A DNA stretch of 64,000 nucleotides from Salinicoccus luteus DSM 17002. GTDB lineage: Bacteria > Bacillota > Bacilli > Staphylococcales > Salinicoccaceae. Made by a program: the position numbers and the translations under genes. A model generated the notes under the pieces. That model was not told where the DNA came from and did not search any database. It saw only the letters and a program-made list of their open reading frames with translations. The stretch lies in NCBI RefSeq assembly GCF_000712035.1, contig NZ_KL544008.1, forward strand, positions 590,544 through 654,543, written 5' to 3'. Positions 31,014 through 39,973 of this stretch are shown here, one piece after another (the first letter of the stretch is position 1; each line of letters opens with the position of its first letter).

Positions 31014-32141
31014 ATGAGTAAATACGAAGATATAAAATTTTCAAAGAATGTTTCATCCTACCTTTCATTATTCGTAATTGCTGCTCTTGCTGTCATCTTC
31101 ATCGTCATTGCATTCTTCATCTACATGTACATCAAATCGGGTTCCGAACCATTGGATCCGAATTCGACTGAGGTGAAGGAAGTGACGATAGAACAGGGTT
31201 CTTCAGCGGGCATGATCGGTGACCAGCTGGAAGATGAGGGGATCATCAGGAACGGCACCATGTTCGAATACTTCCTCAAGTTGAACAGCATCACCAACTA
31301 TCATGCAGGAGACTATGAACTTTCGCCGTCCATGGACTTCGAACAGATCGCCAAAACGCTGGAAACGGGCAGAATCTATCAGGAAGTGCTCCATAGACTG
31401 ACCATACCTGAAGGATACGCCATCGAGCAGATCGCAGAACAGGCGGATGAGCAGCTGCCGATCGTCGGTGACCGCTTCCTGGAGCTGATGCAGGATGAGG
31501 ATTTCATCAATACGCTGATTGAGGAATATCCGGATATGCTTTCAGAGGACATATTGTCCGATGATATCAAGTATCCGCTTGAAGGCTATCTGTATCCGGC
31601 GACCTATGATATAACAGAAGAGGAGCCCGACATCGAAGCACTCGTCAGACAGATGCTCGACGCGACGAGAAGCAACAGCTATAGCGTCTTCCAGTCGAGC
31701 AATGGCTATTCGATCAATTTTGAAGGGGAATCGAGGGATCTTTCCTTCCATGAATTCCTGACACTGTCATCATTGGTTGAAAAAGAGGCGACGTCGCTTG
31801 CGGACCGTTCCAAGATTGCGAGCGTCTTCCTGAACAGGATGTCGGAAAGCCCGAGCATGCCGCTCCAGACGGATCCGACCGTACTGTACGCCCTCGGCGA
31901 GCATCAGGAACGGACGCTTTTCGAAGACCTTGAGGTGGAGGATCCGTACAACACCTATATCAATACGGGACTGCCGCCTGGACCGATCGCTTCTCCGGGA
32001 ATGGAGTCCATCCAGAGTACAATGAATCCATCCAACACCAACTACTATTATTTCCTTGCGGACAGCGAAGGCAACAACCATTTCGCTGAGACTTTCGAGG
32101 AGCATGTCGAAAACCGTGAGCAGTATATCAACAACAACTAA
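31014..32141 (+). CDS. mltG: Endolytic murein transglycosylase MltG (YceG-like)
   Basis: Membrane enzyme that cuts nascent glycan strands and sets their length. 375 residues. Short cytoplasmic N-terminus, one helix at about 18-43, a LysM-like region, then the YceG domain. The catalytic motif SSLVEKEATSLADRSKIASV surrounds residue 256, followed by LQTDPTVLYAL and NTGLPPGPIASPG. Family-typical position after yrzB. Confidence 0.95.
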   Translation: MSKYEDIKFSKNVSSYLSLFVIAALAVIFIVIAFFIYMYIKSGSEPLDPNSTEVKEVTIEQGSSAGMIGDQLEDEGIIRNGTMFEYFLKLNSITNYHAGDYELSPSMDFEQIAKTLETGRIYQEVLHRLTIPEGYAIEQIAEQADEQLPIVGDRFLELMQDEDFINTLIEEYPDMLSEDILSDDIKYPLEGYLYPATYDITEEEPDIEALVRQMLDATRSNSYSVFQSSNGYSINFEGESRDLSFHEFLTLSSLVEKEATSLADRSKIASVFLNRMSESPSMPLQTDPTVLYALGEHQERTLFEDLEVEDPYNTYINTGLPPGPIASPGMESIQSTMNPSNTNYYYFLADSEGNNHFAETFEEHVENREQYINNN

Positions 32142-32202
32142 AGACAAAAAGCACCTTTTCAAGTAAAATGATTTGTGCTACTATGAATTGTGATAAATAA
32201 AG

Positions 32203-32236
32203 CAACTGATAACGGAAGTTATCAGTTGTATTTTTT
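32203..32236 (+). terminator. Terminator between mltG and yrrM
   Basis: CAACTGATAAC / GTTATCAGTTG, an 11-bp perfect stem with loop GGAA, then TATTTTTT. Confidence 0.88.
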
Positions 32237-32252
32237 GTATATGGTGGGGAAT

Positions 32253-32894
32253 ATGGACATTTACGAATATGTAAGGAATCTGAATGCATATCCGGAACTG
32301 TTTCCGGATATGCTTGAATATGCGCGCGAGCATCACGTGCCGATCATGGATGAAGATGCACTGAATGTGATGAAGCACTATATGAAAGTGGCGCAGGCCA
32401 GACATGTGCTTGAAGTGGGGACCGCCATAGGCTATAGTGCAATGCATATGCTTTCTGTGGACAAGGACGTCTCTGTTGTGACGCTTGAGAAGGACGAGGC
32501 ATCCCACAGGCAGGCAAACACGTTCTTTGCGCGGTACGGGGTTACGGGCAGGGTCAGAAGCCTGCTTGGCGATGCCAAGGAGATTCCGCTCGATCAGCTG
32601 GGCGGGGCGCCCTTCGACCTGCTTTTTATAGATGCATCAAAAGGGAACAACCAGCGCTTCTATGAACGGTACCTGCCGCTCGTGAAACCGGGCGGCCTGG
32701 TCATCGTCGATAATATACTGCTTCGCGGCCTCGTCACCGAGGAGGAAATCACCTCGAGGGGCACCCGAAAAATGAAGGAGAAGGTCGACAGCTTCAACAG
32801 GGCCATCGCAGAATCAGATGTATCCTCGGCATTCCTGCCGGTGGGCGATGGCCTGCTTGTTATTACTAAGGACAAAGAGGGAGAACGCAGATGA
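32253..32894 (+). CDS. trmR: O-methyltransferase YrrM/TrmR (tRNA 5-hydroxyuridine methyltransferase)
   Basis: SAM-dependent methyltransferase; the Bacillus homologue YrrM (TrmR) makes 5-methoxyuridine at tRNA position 34. 213 residues. Motif [15 protein letters not shown], the metal-site motif [11 protein letters not shown] and VDNILLRG are conserved. I start at ATG 32253; frames extend upstream to 32190 through the terminator, which is not credible. The adjacent U32-peptidase-like genes (yrrN, yrrO) that make 5-hydroxyuridine and normally follow yrrM are missing here; udk overlaps directly by 4 nt. Confidence 0.9.
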   Translation: MDIYEYVRNLNAYPELFPDMLEYAREHHVPIMDEDALNVMKHYMKVAQARHVLEVGTAIGYSAMHMLSVDKDVSVVTLEKDEASHRQANTFFARYGVTGRVRSLLGDAKEIPLDQLGGAPFDLLFIDASKGNNQRFYERYLPLVKPGGLVIVDNILLRGLVTEEEITSRGTRKMKEKVDSFNRAIAESDVSSAFLPVGDGLLVITKDKEGERR

Positions 32895-33511
32895 AAAGAC
32901 CAACAGTCATAGGCATTGCTGGAGGTTCCGGGTCCGGAAAGACTTCAGTGACCCGCAAAATCATGGAAGCCCTGAATGGTCACAGCGTCGTTCTGATCGA
33001 ACAGGACTACTACTACAAGGACCAGAGTGACAAGACATTTGAAGAGAGGCTCGAGACGAACTATGATCACCCTTTCGCCTTCGACAACAATCTTCTGATA
33101 TCCCATATCAGGCAGCTGATCGACCGCCAGCCGGTGGAAATACCCACGTACAACTATGAAATACACACCCGGAGTGACGAAACCATAGAGGTCGAGCCGA
33201 AGGATGTCATCATCATAGAGGGCATCTTTGCGCTTGAGAATGAAGATCTGAGGAATCTGATGGATGTCAAACTCTATGTGGACACCGATTCCGACATCCG
33301 CATCCTGAGACGGTTGAAGCGGGATATCGAGAAGCGGGGGCGTACCATGGACTCGGTCATCAGCCAGTATTTGAATGTCGTCCGGCCGATGCATCTGCAG
33401 TTCATAGAACCGACCAAACGTTTCAGCGATATCATCATTCCAGAAGGCGGAGAGAACAACGTGGCGATCGACCTGATCACAACCAAGATCCGCACTCTGC
33501 TCAATGAATAG
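32891..33511 (+). CDS. udk: Uridine kinase
   Basis: Phosphorylates uridine and cytidine in pyrimidine salvage. 206 residues. P-loop [12 protein letters not shown] at residues 7-18, [18 protein letters not shown] near 140. SD AGAGGGAG within the end of yrrM; start overlaps its stop (ATGA). Confidence 0.96.
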   Translation: MKRPTVIGIAGGSGSGKTSVTRKIMEALNGHSVVLIEQDYYYKDQSDKTFEERLETNYDHPFAFDNNLLISHIRQLIDRQPVEIPTYNYEIHTRSDETIEVEPKDVIIIEGIFALENEDLRNLMDVKLYVDTDSDIRILRRLKRDIEKRGRTMDSVISQYLNVVRPMHLQFIEPTKRFSDIIIPEGGENNVAIDLITTKIRTLLNE

Positions 33512-33550
33512 ACGATTTTAAAAAAACTTATCAATTTATGGAGGATTACG

Positions 33551-34027
33551 ATGGATATACAAAAAGAATTTCCGATGACACAAAGTGGATATGAACAGCT
33601 GCAGGAGGAGCTCGAGCACCTGAGAACGGTAAAGCGCCCGGAAGTGGTGGAGAAGATCAAAGTGGCAAGAAGCTTCGGTGACCTTTCCGAGAACTCCGAA
33701 TACGATGCAGCGAAGGACGAGCAGGGATTCGTGGAACAGGAAATCACCAAAATCGAGGATATGCTGCGTCATGCGAAAATCATCGAGGACACCAGCAACA
33801 ACAATATGGTACAGATCGGCAAGACGGTGACATTCAAAGAGCTTCCGGACGGAGATGAGGAGTCCTATCAGATTGTGGGCAGTGCCGAAGCGGACCCATT
33901 TGAAGGCAAGATTTCAAATGAATCACCGATTGCGAAATCACTGCTTGGTGCAAAGCTCAATGATTCCGTGAATGTACCGCTCCCGAACGGCAACGAGATG
34001 AAAGTGGAGATCGTGTCTATTGACTAA
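33551..34027 (+). CDS. greA: Transcription elongation factor GreA
   Basis: Rescues backtracked RNA polymerase by stimulating transcript cleavage. 158 residues. N-terminal coiled coil whose acidic tip is in [21 protein letters not shown]-terminal FKBP-like domain with [19 protein letters not shown] lies before the ATG. Its end overlaps mtnN by 8 nt. Confidence 0.96.
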   Translation: MDIQKEFPMTQSGYEQLQEELEHLRTVKRPEVVEKIKVARSFGDLSENSEYDAAKDEQGFVEQEITKIEDMLRHAKIIEDTSNNNMVQIGKTVTFKELPDGDEESYQIVGSAEADPFEGKISNESPIAKSLLGAKLNDSVNVPLPNGNEMKVEIVSID

Positions 34028-34721
34028 GGGCATCATCGGCATTATCGGAGCCATGGAGCCTGAAATCGATATCCTCAAGGAGTGGATGGATATCGAGGCG
34101 ACGGATACGATTGCCCATGCGAAAGTGTATAGGGGTACCCTGGTCGGCCAGGATGCCGTATTGGTTGAAAGCGGCATCGGCAAAGTCAATGCCAGCATGA
34201 TCACAGCTCTGCTGATAGAACGCTACAATGTCCGCATCATCATCAATACGGGTGTGGCTGGTGCGTTGTCCAGCACCCTTGATGTGACGGGTATGGTCGT
34301 GAGCACCTCGGTACTCCATCATGATGTGGATGCCGTCGAGTTTGGCTATGAACTTGGGCAGGTGCCCGGCATGCCAAAATTCTATATTGCGGACAAGGGA
34401 CTCGTCAAACTGACGCTTGAAGCGATTTCTTCACTTCCGGACATCAAAGGCCACGGTGGCCTGATCGTCAGCGGGGATTCGTTTATAAGCAACAGTGAAC
34501 AGAAGGGGAAGATCACCAAAAACTTCAGGAAGGCAATGGCCGTTGACATGGAGTCGGCCGCCATTGCCCAGACATGCTATCAGTATTCCACACCTTTCGT
34601 CATTATCCGTTCCATATCGGACAGGGCGGATGACACGGCGGATATGGCTTATGAAGAATTTCTCTCCAAAGCTTGTGTTCATTCATCCGAAGTTGTAAAA
34701 TCATTATTGAAGGACTTGTAA
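34020..34721 (+). CDS. mtnN: 5'-methylthioadenosine/S-adenosylhomocysteine nucleosidase
   Basis: Cleaves adenine from MTA and SAH, recycling SAM by-products. 233 residues. N-terminal [10 protein letters not shown], active-site segment [19 protein letters not shown] and the nucleoside-binding Glu in [11 protein letters not shown]. The start is TTG 34020: the family core begins within four residues of it, and the next in-frame ATG (34052) would delete part of the fold. Confidence 0.94.
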   Translation: MTKGIIGIIGAMEPEIDILKEWMDIEATDTIAHAKVYRGTLVGQDAVLVESGIGKVNASMITALLIERYNVRIIINTGVAGALSSTLDVTGMVVSTSVLHHDVDAVEFGYELGQVPGMPKFYIADKGLVKLTLEAISSLPDIKGHGGLIVSGDSFISNSEQKGKITKNFRKAMAVDMESAAIAQTCYQYSTPFVIIRSISDRADDTADMAYEEFLSKACVHSSEVVKSLLKDL

Positions 34722-34737
34722 TCAGGAGGGAAAATCC

Positions 34738-34836
34738 ATGCTTTTTCTTATGATCATTTCAATCATCATTACAGTCGTTATCGGTTTCCTCATCTACAGG
34801 GATACTGAAACAGAAGATAATGAAATCATTGAATAA
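34738..34836 (+). CDS. 32-residue single-helix membrane peptide
   Basis: Strong SD AGGAGGG at 34724-34730, 7 nt before the ATG. Residues 1-20 (MLFLMIISIIITVVIGFLIY) form one helix, then an acidic tail RDTETEDNEIIE. It lies between mtnN and a terminator, so it is probably the last gene of the udk-greA-mtnN unit. No family recognised. The strong SD and the helix-plus-charged-tail design support a real gene; conservation is untested. Confidence 0.68.
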   Translation: MLFLMIISIIITVVIGFLIYRDTETEDNEIIE

Positions 34837-34839
34837 CAC

Positions 34840-34876
34840 AAAAAGCGCCTTAATCTTTTAAGGGGCTTTTATTTTT
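34840..34876 (+). terminator. Terminator after the membrane peptide
   Basis: AAAAGC-G-CCTTAA / TTAAGG-G-GCTTTT with one G-G mismatch and a TCTT-type loop, then ATTTTTG. Confidence 0.78.
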
Positions 34877-34914
34877 GTGGTAGAATATAAAAAAACTCAT
34901 TAGGAGTGCGCATA

Positions 34915-35439
34915 TTGAAGCTGTTAGAAAAATATTTCCTTCCCAGTGACTATTTCAAGGAGTTTCGCGGTATCACACCCCAGTATCTGAAGGATCGCGG
35001 CATCCGTGCCGTCATCACCGATCTCGACAATACACTTGTGGGTTTTGATGAACCGGATGCAAGCGATGAGGTGCTGCAGTGGTTCAAGACGATGAAGGAC
35101 AATGGCATAAAGGTGACCATCGTCTCCAACGGCAGCAGGCTCAGGGTCAGTGAGTTCTGTGACCCGCATGATATCGAGTATATATTCAGGGCAAGAAAAC
35201 CCCTTGGCCGCTCCTACAGGAAAGCGGTGCACATGATGGGAATGGACAGCGCTGAGACCGTCATGATCGGGGACCAGCTGCTTACCGATGTATTCGGAGC
35301 GAACCGTGCCGGCCTGAAGAGCATACTCGTCGTACCTGTAAAGAACAGGGATGGCTGGGCGACCATCGTCAACCGCAGGATTGAACGCATCATCATGAAA
35401 TATTTCGACCGTAAAGGTCTAATCCAATGGGGGGACTAG
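34915..35439 (+). CDS. yqeG: HAD-superfamily phosphatase YqeG
   Basis: 174 residues, class IIIA HAD phosphatase, with DLDNT (D36, D38), SNGS and IGDQLLTDV motifs; related to mitochondrial PGP phosphatase Gep4 and conserved in the yqeG-yqeH operon. I start at TTG 34915, giving MKLLEKYFLPSDYF, because TTAGGAGTG lies 8 nt before and homologues start MxxxKKYFxPxDY; GTG 34906 falls inside that SD. First gene of a long operon running to yqeM. Confidence 0.92.
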   Translation: MKLLEKYFLPSDYFKEFRGITPQYLKDRGIRAVITDLDNTLVGFDEPDASDEVLQWFKTMKDNGIKVTIVSNGSRLRVSEFCDPHDIEYIFRARKPLGRSYRKAVHMMGMDSAETVMIGDQLLTDVFGANRAGLKSILVVPVKNRDGWATIVNRRIERIIMKYFDRKGLIQWGD

Positions 35440-35442
35440 TAT

Positions 35443-36549
35443 TTGGAATCTATAAAATGTATCGGCTGCGGCGCTGAGCTGCAGACTGAGGATAAGAACA
35501 AACCTGGATTCATACCGGCAAGCGGGCTGGACAAGGAAGAACCGATATGCAAAAGGTGCTATCGTCTGAAGCATTATAACGAAGTGATGGATATAGATGT
35601 GAATTCAGGAGAATTCATGACCATGCTGAATGCCCTGTATGAGACCGAAGGGCTGATCGTCAAAGTCATCGATGTCTTCGATTTCCATGGCAGCCTCATC
35701 CCGGCATTCAACCGCATCGTCGGTGACAAGAAGGTGGTTGCCGTCATCAACAAGATCGACCTGCTGCCGAAATCAGTCAACCGCGGCCGTCTGGTGCATC
35801 GTGCAAAACAGATGCTCAGCGAAGCAGGCATCACAGCCGTGGACACTGTAGTGGTCAGTGCCATGAAGAACGAAGGCATTGACAAGCTCGTGGACAAGCT
35901 GTCCGGCTATGCTGACGGTAAGGACATCTACGTAGTGGGCACGACGAATGTGGGAAAATCCACCCTGATCAATCGGCTCATCGAAAACACTTCCGGAGAC
36001 AGGGAAGTGATCACTACGAGCAGGTTCCCGGGCACGACGCTCGATCTGATTGACATTCCCCTGGATGAGAATGCTTTCATCTATGACACTCCAGGTGTAG
36101 TGATGGACTCGCAGATGGCCCATTATGTCAAAACCGGGGATCTGAAACATATCACGCCGGTCAAGGAGATCAAACCGAAGGGATTCCAGCTGGATTCACA
36201 GCAGACGCTCTTCATATCCAATCTCGCACGGTTGGATTTTGTAGACGGGGACAGAAACAGTTTCATCGTCTATACAAACCACGCCTTGAACATCCACCGT
36301 ACCAAGACGGAAAATGCCGAGGCTTTCTATGAGAAGCACTTCAATACCTTGCTGGCACCACCGGAGCTCGATACGGCCTATCTGAGCGAGTCATATGAAA
36401 TTTTCGAATTTGATATCGAAGAGGACAGCGACATTTCGATCAGTGGTCTGGCATTCATCCGTGTGGGGGCCGCAGTGAAGGTGGCGGTCCGTGTACCGAA
36501 AGGCATCGACGTCACTTCAAGACCGACAATCTTTAAAGGTGGGGTATAA
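35443..36549 (+). CDS. yqeH: Circularly permuted GTPase YqeH
   Basis: 30S ribosome assembly GTPase. 368 residues, TTG start (35443) with a G-rich SD. An N-terminal zinc finger (CIGCG ... CKRC) is followed by G motifs in permuted order: NKID near 105, then the P-loop GTTNVGKST near 170, then DTPG near 214. The C-terminal part binds RNA. Overlaps aroE by one base. Confidence 0.95.
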   Translation: MESIKCIGCGAELQTEDKNKPGFIPASGLDKEEPICKRCYRLKHYNEVMDIDVNSGEFMTMLNALYETEGLIVKVIDVFDFHGSLIPAFNRIVGDKKVVAVINKIDLLPKSVNRGRLVHRAKQMLSEAGITAVDTVVVSAMKNEGIDKLVDKLSGYADGKDIYVVGTTNVGKSTLINRLIENTSGDREVITTSRFPGTTLDLIDIPLDENAFIYDTPGVVMDSQMAHYVKTGDLKHITPVKEIKPKGFQLDSQQTLFISNLARLDFVDGDRNSFIVYTNHALNIHRTKTENAEAFYEKHFNTLLAPPELDTAYLSESYEIFEFDIEEDSDISISGLAFIRVGAAVKVAVRVPKGIDVTSRPTIFKGGV

Positions 36550-37358
36550 TGGGTAATTATGCAGTAATAGGGTATCCAATCTCCCATACGCTGTCCCCCC
36601 TCATCCACAATGCGAATTTTGAAGCAAAGGGCACAGATGACAATTATACCGCACTATCCGTGCATCCCAATCATCTGCTGCATATCAGGGATCTGATCGC
36701 AACGAAGGAACTTTCGGGATTCAACGTGACGATTCCACACAAGGAAGCGATCATTTCATATCTGGATGCAGTGGACGAGGATGCACAGAAGATCGGGGCA
36801 GTCAATACAGTCTCGGTCGATGGCGATATACTGACGGGCCACAACACCGATATCACCGGCTATATGCATGCATTTTTGGATGCATTCGGTCAGGCGGCGC
36901 GGCGCGTGCTGATCATCGGGGCAGGCGGCGCTGCGAAAGCCGTCCATCGGGCGCATGCCAATAACGGAGACGACGTGACGATTGCAGCGCGGCGTATGGA
37001 AAGTTTCGAACAGTTCAAAGCTGATGACTTCAAACCCATGCTGATCTCAGACATCACCGGAGCCGAAGAGTTTGATGCGATCATAAATGCTACACCCGTC
37101 GGTATGAAGGGGGAAGACCTTCTGAAAGAGATGGATATTCCTGAAACACTGGTTTCTGGAAGTGCAGTCGGAGTGGATTTGATCTACAAGCCGCAGAAGA
37201 CGAAGTTTCTTGAATATTTCCCGGATGGACACTACATGAATGGCATGCCGATGCTCGTCCACCAGGCCATGGATGCATATGGCATCTGGACAGGTGAAAA
37301 GGGAGACTACGAGGCAGTAAATAAAAAATATGAAGATTATATCGGAGGTAAATCATGA
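36549..37358 (+). CDS. aroE: Shikimate dehydrogenase
   Basis: NADPH-dependent reduction of 3-dehydroshikimate in aromatic amino acid synthesis. 269 residues. Substrate site SHTLSPLIHN near residue 13, catalytic K in NVTIPHKE near 66, GHNTD near 100 and the NADP loop GAGGAAKA near 125. Starts within the yqeH stop (TAATG), conserved yqeH-aroE-yhbY order. Confidence 0.96.
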   Translation: MGNYAVIGYPISHTLSPLIHNANFEAKGTDDNYTALSVHPNHLLHIRDLIATKELSGFNVTIPHKEAIISYLDAVDEDAQKIGAVNTVSVDGDILTGHNTDITGYMHAFLDAFGQAARRVLIIGAGGAAKAVHRAHANNGDDVTIAARRMESFEQFKADDFKPMLISDITGAEEFDAIINATPVGMKGEDLLKEMDIPETLVSGSAVGVDLIYKPQKTKFLEYFPDGHYMNGMPMLVHQAMDAYGIWTGEKGDYEAVNKKYEDYIGGKS

Positions 37359-37651
37359 ATAAATTATCTTCACGTCAAGTGAAGCAGCTCAAATCACAAG
37401 CTCATCATCTCAATCCCATTTTCCAGGTCGGGAAAAACGGGGTTAATGATAACTTTCTGGAACAGATTGACGATGTGCTTGAAAAAAGGGAATTGATCAA
37501 AATTTCCATCCTGCAGAATTGTCTTGAAGACAAGGATAATATTGCGTCTCAGATCAGTGAAGGGACAAACAGCCATATTGTCACGGTCATTGGAAATACG
37601 ATCGTCCTGTACAGGGAGTCAAAAGAGAACAAGAAGATTGAGTTGTCATGA
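37355..37651 (+). CDS. yhbY: CRM-domain RNA-binding protein YhbY
   Basis: 98 residues. The CRM pattern LKSQAHHLNPIFQVGKNGV is followed by the strand QISEGTNSHIVTVIGNTIVLYR. Binds the pre-50S ribosomal subunit in E. coli. Overlaps aroE and nadD by 4 nt each. Confidence 0.94.
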   Translation: MNKLSSRQVKQLKSQAHHLNPIFQVGKNGVNDNFLEQIDDVLEKRELIKISILQNCLEDKDNIASQISEGTNSHIVTVIGNTIVLYRESKENKKIELS

Positions 37652-38211
37652 AGATAGGTTTTTTTGGCGGAACTTTCGACCCGGTCCACCCCGGGCATAT
37701 CCATGCGATTGCTGAAGCCAAAATTTCACTGGGACTCGATAAGGTGGTCTGCATCCCCGCGAAGCAGTCTCCGCTCAAAACGAGTGCACCGACCCGGGAT
37801 GACCATCGGCTGAATATGTTGGATCTCGCCATCAGGGATTATGGATTCATGGAAATCGACGATTGGGAAATGACCCGGGAAGGTGTCAGCTATACGTATG
37901 ATACCGCCATCTACCTGCAGGAAAAATACCCGGAGGATGAACGATATTTCCTGATCGGCACAGACCAATACAAAAGTTTTGAAAAATGGCATAGGCATGA
38001 GGAACTGCTCGCCCTCATGAACTTCGTCATCCTGGACCGGTATTCGGGTGAGCCGATCAGCGATGACCGGTTCATTACAATCAACCAGCCGGTAATCGAG
38101 ATATCCTCCACAATCATCAGGGACCGCATCAGGGAGGGCGAAATCGTCCGCCACCAGCTCGACCCCGAAGTGTATCAGTATGTAAAGGAGAATCATCTGT
38201 ATGAAGCATAA
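37648..38211 (+). CDS. nadD: Nicotinate-nucleotide adenylyltransferase
   Basis: Makes deamido-NAD from NaMN and ATP. 187 residues. GGTFDPVHPGHIHA near the start is the nucleotidyltransferase (T/H)xGH motif; ISSTIIRDRI near 153 is the ISxTxxR motif. ATGA overlap with yhbY. Confidence 0.96.
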   Translation: MKIGFFGGTFDPVHPGHIHAIAEAKISLGLDKVVCIPAKQSPLKTSAPTRDDHRLNMLDLAIRDYGFMEIDDWEMTREGVSYTYDTAIYLQEKYPEDERYFLIGTDQYKSFEKWHRHEELLALMNFVILDRYSGEPISDDRFITINQPVIEISSTIIRDRIREGEIVRHQLDPEVYQYVKENHLYEA

Positions 38212-38770
38212 GGCAGCCATCACTCTTGTAAAGGACAAACTGCCCGAGAAACGCTACAAGCATTCCAAGCGGGTTGCTGAAACAGCGATTGAAATGGCCA
38301 AAATATATGGTGGGGACGCCAATAAATGTTTTCTGGCCGGCATCCTTCATGATTTCTCCAAATATGATGAACTGGGAGAAATGTACCAGTACGTAACCAA
38401 CTATAAACTCGACCCCGAACTGCTGAGCTTCAAAGCCGAAGTACTGCATGGCCCAGTGGCCGCAGTCAAGATGCGGGAGGAGCATGGCATTCTGGATGAG
38501 GAGATCTACCAGGCAATTATGAACCACACGACCGGCAGAAGCCATATGTCCCTGAATGAAAAGATCATCTATGTTGCCGACTACATCGAACCGAAACGGA
38601 CTCAGCCCGGTGTCGACCGGATACGCGATATCGTATTCGAAATGAAAAACCTGGATCTTGCAATATATGAGATTACAAAGTCGAACGTGCTCCACCTGGT
38701 CTCGAAGGACCGGGCGGTCTATCACAGAACGGTGGAGTGTCTGAACTACTATAATATGGTTAAGGAGTGA
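38201..38770 (+). CDS. yqeK: HD-domain hydrolase YqeK (Ap4A hydrolase type)
   Basis: 189 residues. Metal ligands in KHSKRVAETA, GILHDFSKYDE, LHGPVAA and NHTTGRSHM. Bacterial YqeK cleaves diadenosine tetraphosphate symmetrically; that activity is inferred from the family. AAGGAG about 10 nt before the ATG, inside the end of nadD. Confidence 0.94.
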   Translation: MKHKAAITLVKDKLPEKRYKHSKRVAETAIEMAKIYGGDANKCFLAGILHDFSKYDELGEMYQYVTNYKLDPELLSFKAEVLHGPVAAVKMREEHGILDEEIYQAIMNHTTGRSHMSLNEKIIYVADYIEPKRTQPGVDRIRDIVFEMKNLDLAIYEITKSNVLHLVSKDRAVYHRTVECLNYYNMVKE

Positions 38771-38774
38771 CTGT

Positions 38775-39110
38775 ATGGATACTGAACATCTAGTCAACAT
38801 GCTGATTGAAGCATGTGATAATAAACGAGCAGAGGAAATCATGAAATTTGATGTAAGTGACACGAGCAGCGTCACCGACTGCTACCTGATCTGCCACGGA
38901 AATTCGGACAGACAGGTGCAGGCGATTGCTGATGAAGTCATGGATGTCTGCAAGGAGAATGGTATGGATCTTCTCGTTGAAGGGTACAAGGACGCAAAAT
39001 GGATTCTGCTAGATGCCAACAACGTGGTTGTACATGTCTTCCATAAGCCGGAGCGTGACTACTACAACCTTGAACGTCTGTTCAAGCATGGTGAACGTGT
39101 TGAAGTCTAG
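38775..39110 (+). CDS. rsfS: Ribosome silencing factor RsfS
   Basis: 111 residues. Binds uL14 on the 50S subunit and blocks subunit joining in starvation. DVSDTSSVTDCYLICHGNS and WILLDANNVVVHVFHKPER are the family core. Good SD TAAGGAG. Overlaps the next gene slightly. Confidence 0.96.
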   Translation: MDTEHLVNMLIEACDNKRAEEIMKFDVSDTSSVTDCYLICHGNSDRQVQAIADEVMDVCKENGMDLLVEGYKDAKWILLDANNVVVHVFHKPERDYYNLERLFKHGERVEV

Positions 39111-39843
39111 GCCCGTCTACCAGCTTTTCAGCCACTATTATGATGAACTGACATATGATATGCCCTATGGGCTGTGGCTTGACATCATCCGCCACTTCAA
39201 GGGTGAACGCCAGTCTGTAATCGATATCGGTTGTGGTACAGGGAGGCTGACGGTCCAGCTCCCGTTCAATGAAATTACCGGAATGGACCAGTCTGATATG
39301 ATGATCGATGTCGCAAGGCAGGAAAGTGCTGGAACGGTCGCGTACGTTCAAGGGGATATGAAAGACTTCAATCTTGGCAGTCAGTTTGATATGGCAACTG
39401 CAACCGTCGATGTACTCAACTATTGTAGGAATGGCGAAGAGGTGCTGGATGTCCTGAGAAACGTCCATGACCATCTGACGCCGGGCGGCCTCTTCATATT
39501 TGATATCCACAGCGTCTTCAAAATGACCAATGATTTCAATGATATGACATACAGTGATGAGACTGAGCACATCACTTATATATGGAATGCCATCCAGGGG
39601 GAGGCACCCCTTTCGGTCATCCATGATATGACCTTCTTCATAAAGGAGGAGGGGGCATCGGATCTCTACCGTAAAGTGCAGGAAACCCACGTGCAGCGGA
39701 CATATACACATAAGGACATGCTTCAGCTGATTGACAGGTCAGGGTTCATCATAGACACTGCATTCAGCGATTTCGATCCGGATAATGCCGTGACTGAAGT
39801 GTCTGACAGGGTATTCTATGTTTTGAAGAAAAAACAGATGTGA
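39100..39843 (+). CDS. yqeM: Class I SAM-dependent methyltransferase YqeM
   Basis: About 247 residues. Motif I VIDIGCGTGRLTVQL and post-motif GMDQSDMMIDVARQ mark a Rossmann methyltransferase. Substrate unknown; it is the usual neighbour of rsfS and comEA in Bacillales. The start is uncertain: TTG 39100 has GGTGA upstream and gives a family-like N-terminus LKSRPVYQLFSHYYD; GTG 39097 and ATG 39088 are alternatives. It overlaps rsfS by about 11 nt. Confidence 0.88.
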   Translation: MKSRPVYQLFSHYYDELTYDMPYGLWLDIIRHFKGERQSVIDIGCGTGRLTVQLPFNEITGMDQSDMMIDVARQESAGTVAYVQGDMKDFNLGSQFDMATATVDVLNYCRNGEEVLDVLRNVHDHLTPGGLFIFDIHSVFKMTNDFNDMTYSDETEHITYIWNAIQGEAPLSVIHDMTFFIKEEGASDLYRKVQETHVQRTYTHKDMLQLIDRSGFIIDTAFSDFDPDNAVTEVSDRVFYVLKKKQM

Positions 39844-39848
39844 CTATT

Positions 39849-39878
39849 GGCCCGGCTGTATAGCCGGGTCATTTTTAT
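39849..39878 (+). terminator. Terminator after yqeM
   Basis: CCCGGCT / AGCCGGG, loop GTAT, followed by TCATTTTTATTT. Ends the yqeG-yqeM operon. Confidence 0.85.
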
Positions 39879-39917
39879 TTCTCAAGTTTTTTTATTTATT
39901 CGACATTGAAAAAAATC

Positions 39918-39959
39918 AAAATGCCGTTTTCGTTCCATATACATAGAAAGAGCTTTTTT
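39918..39959 (+). promoter_or_regulatory. Candidate ComK box of the comE operon
   Basis: An exact AAAA-N5-TTTT AT-box (39918-39930, spacer TGCCG) is followed 16 nt later by a near match AAAG-N5-TTTT (39947-39959). ComK binds paired AT-boxes of this form before competence genes. The spacing is close to, but not equal to, the 8, 18 or 31 nt classes known from Bacillus, so this is a candidate only. Confidence 0.45.
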
Positions 39960-39973
39960 ATGGAGGAGGCGGA

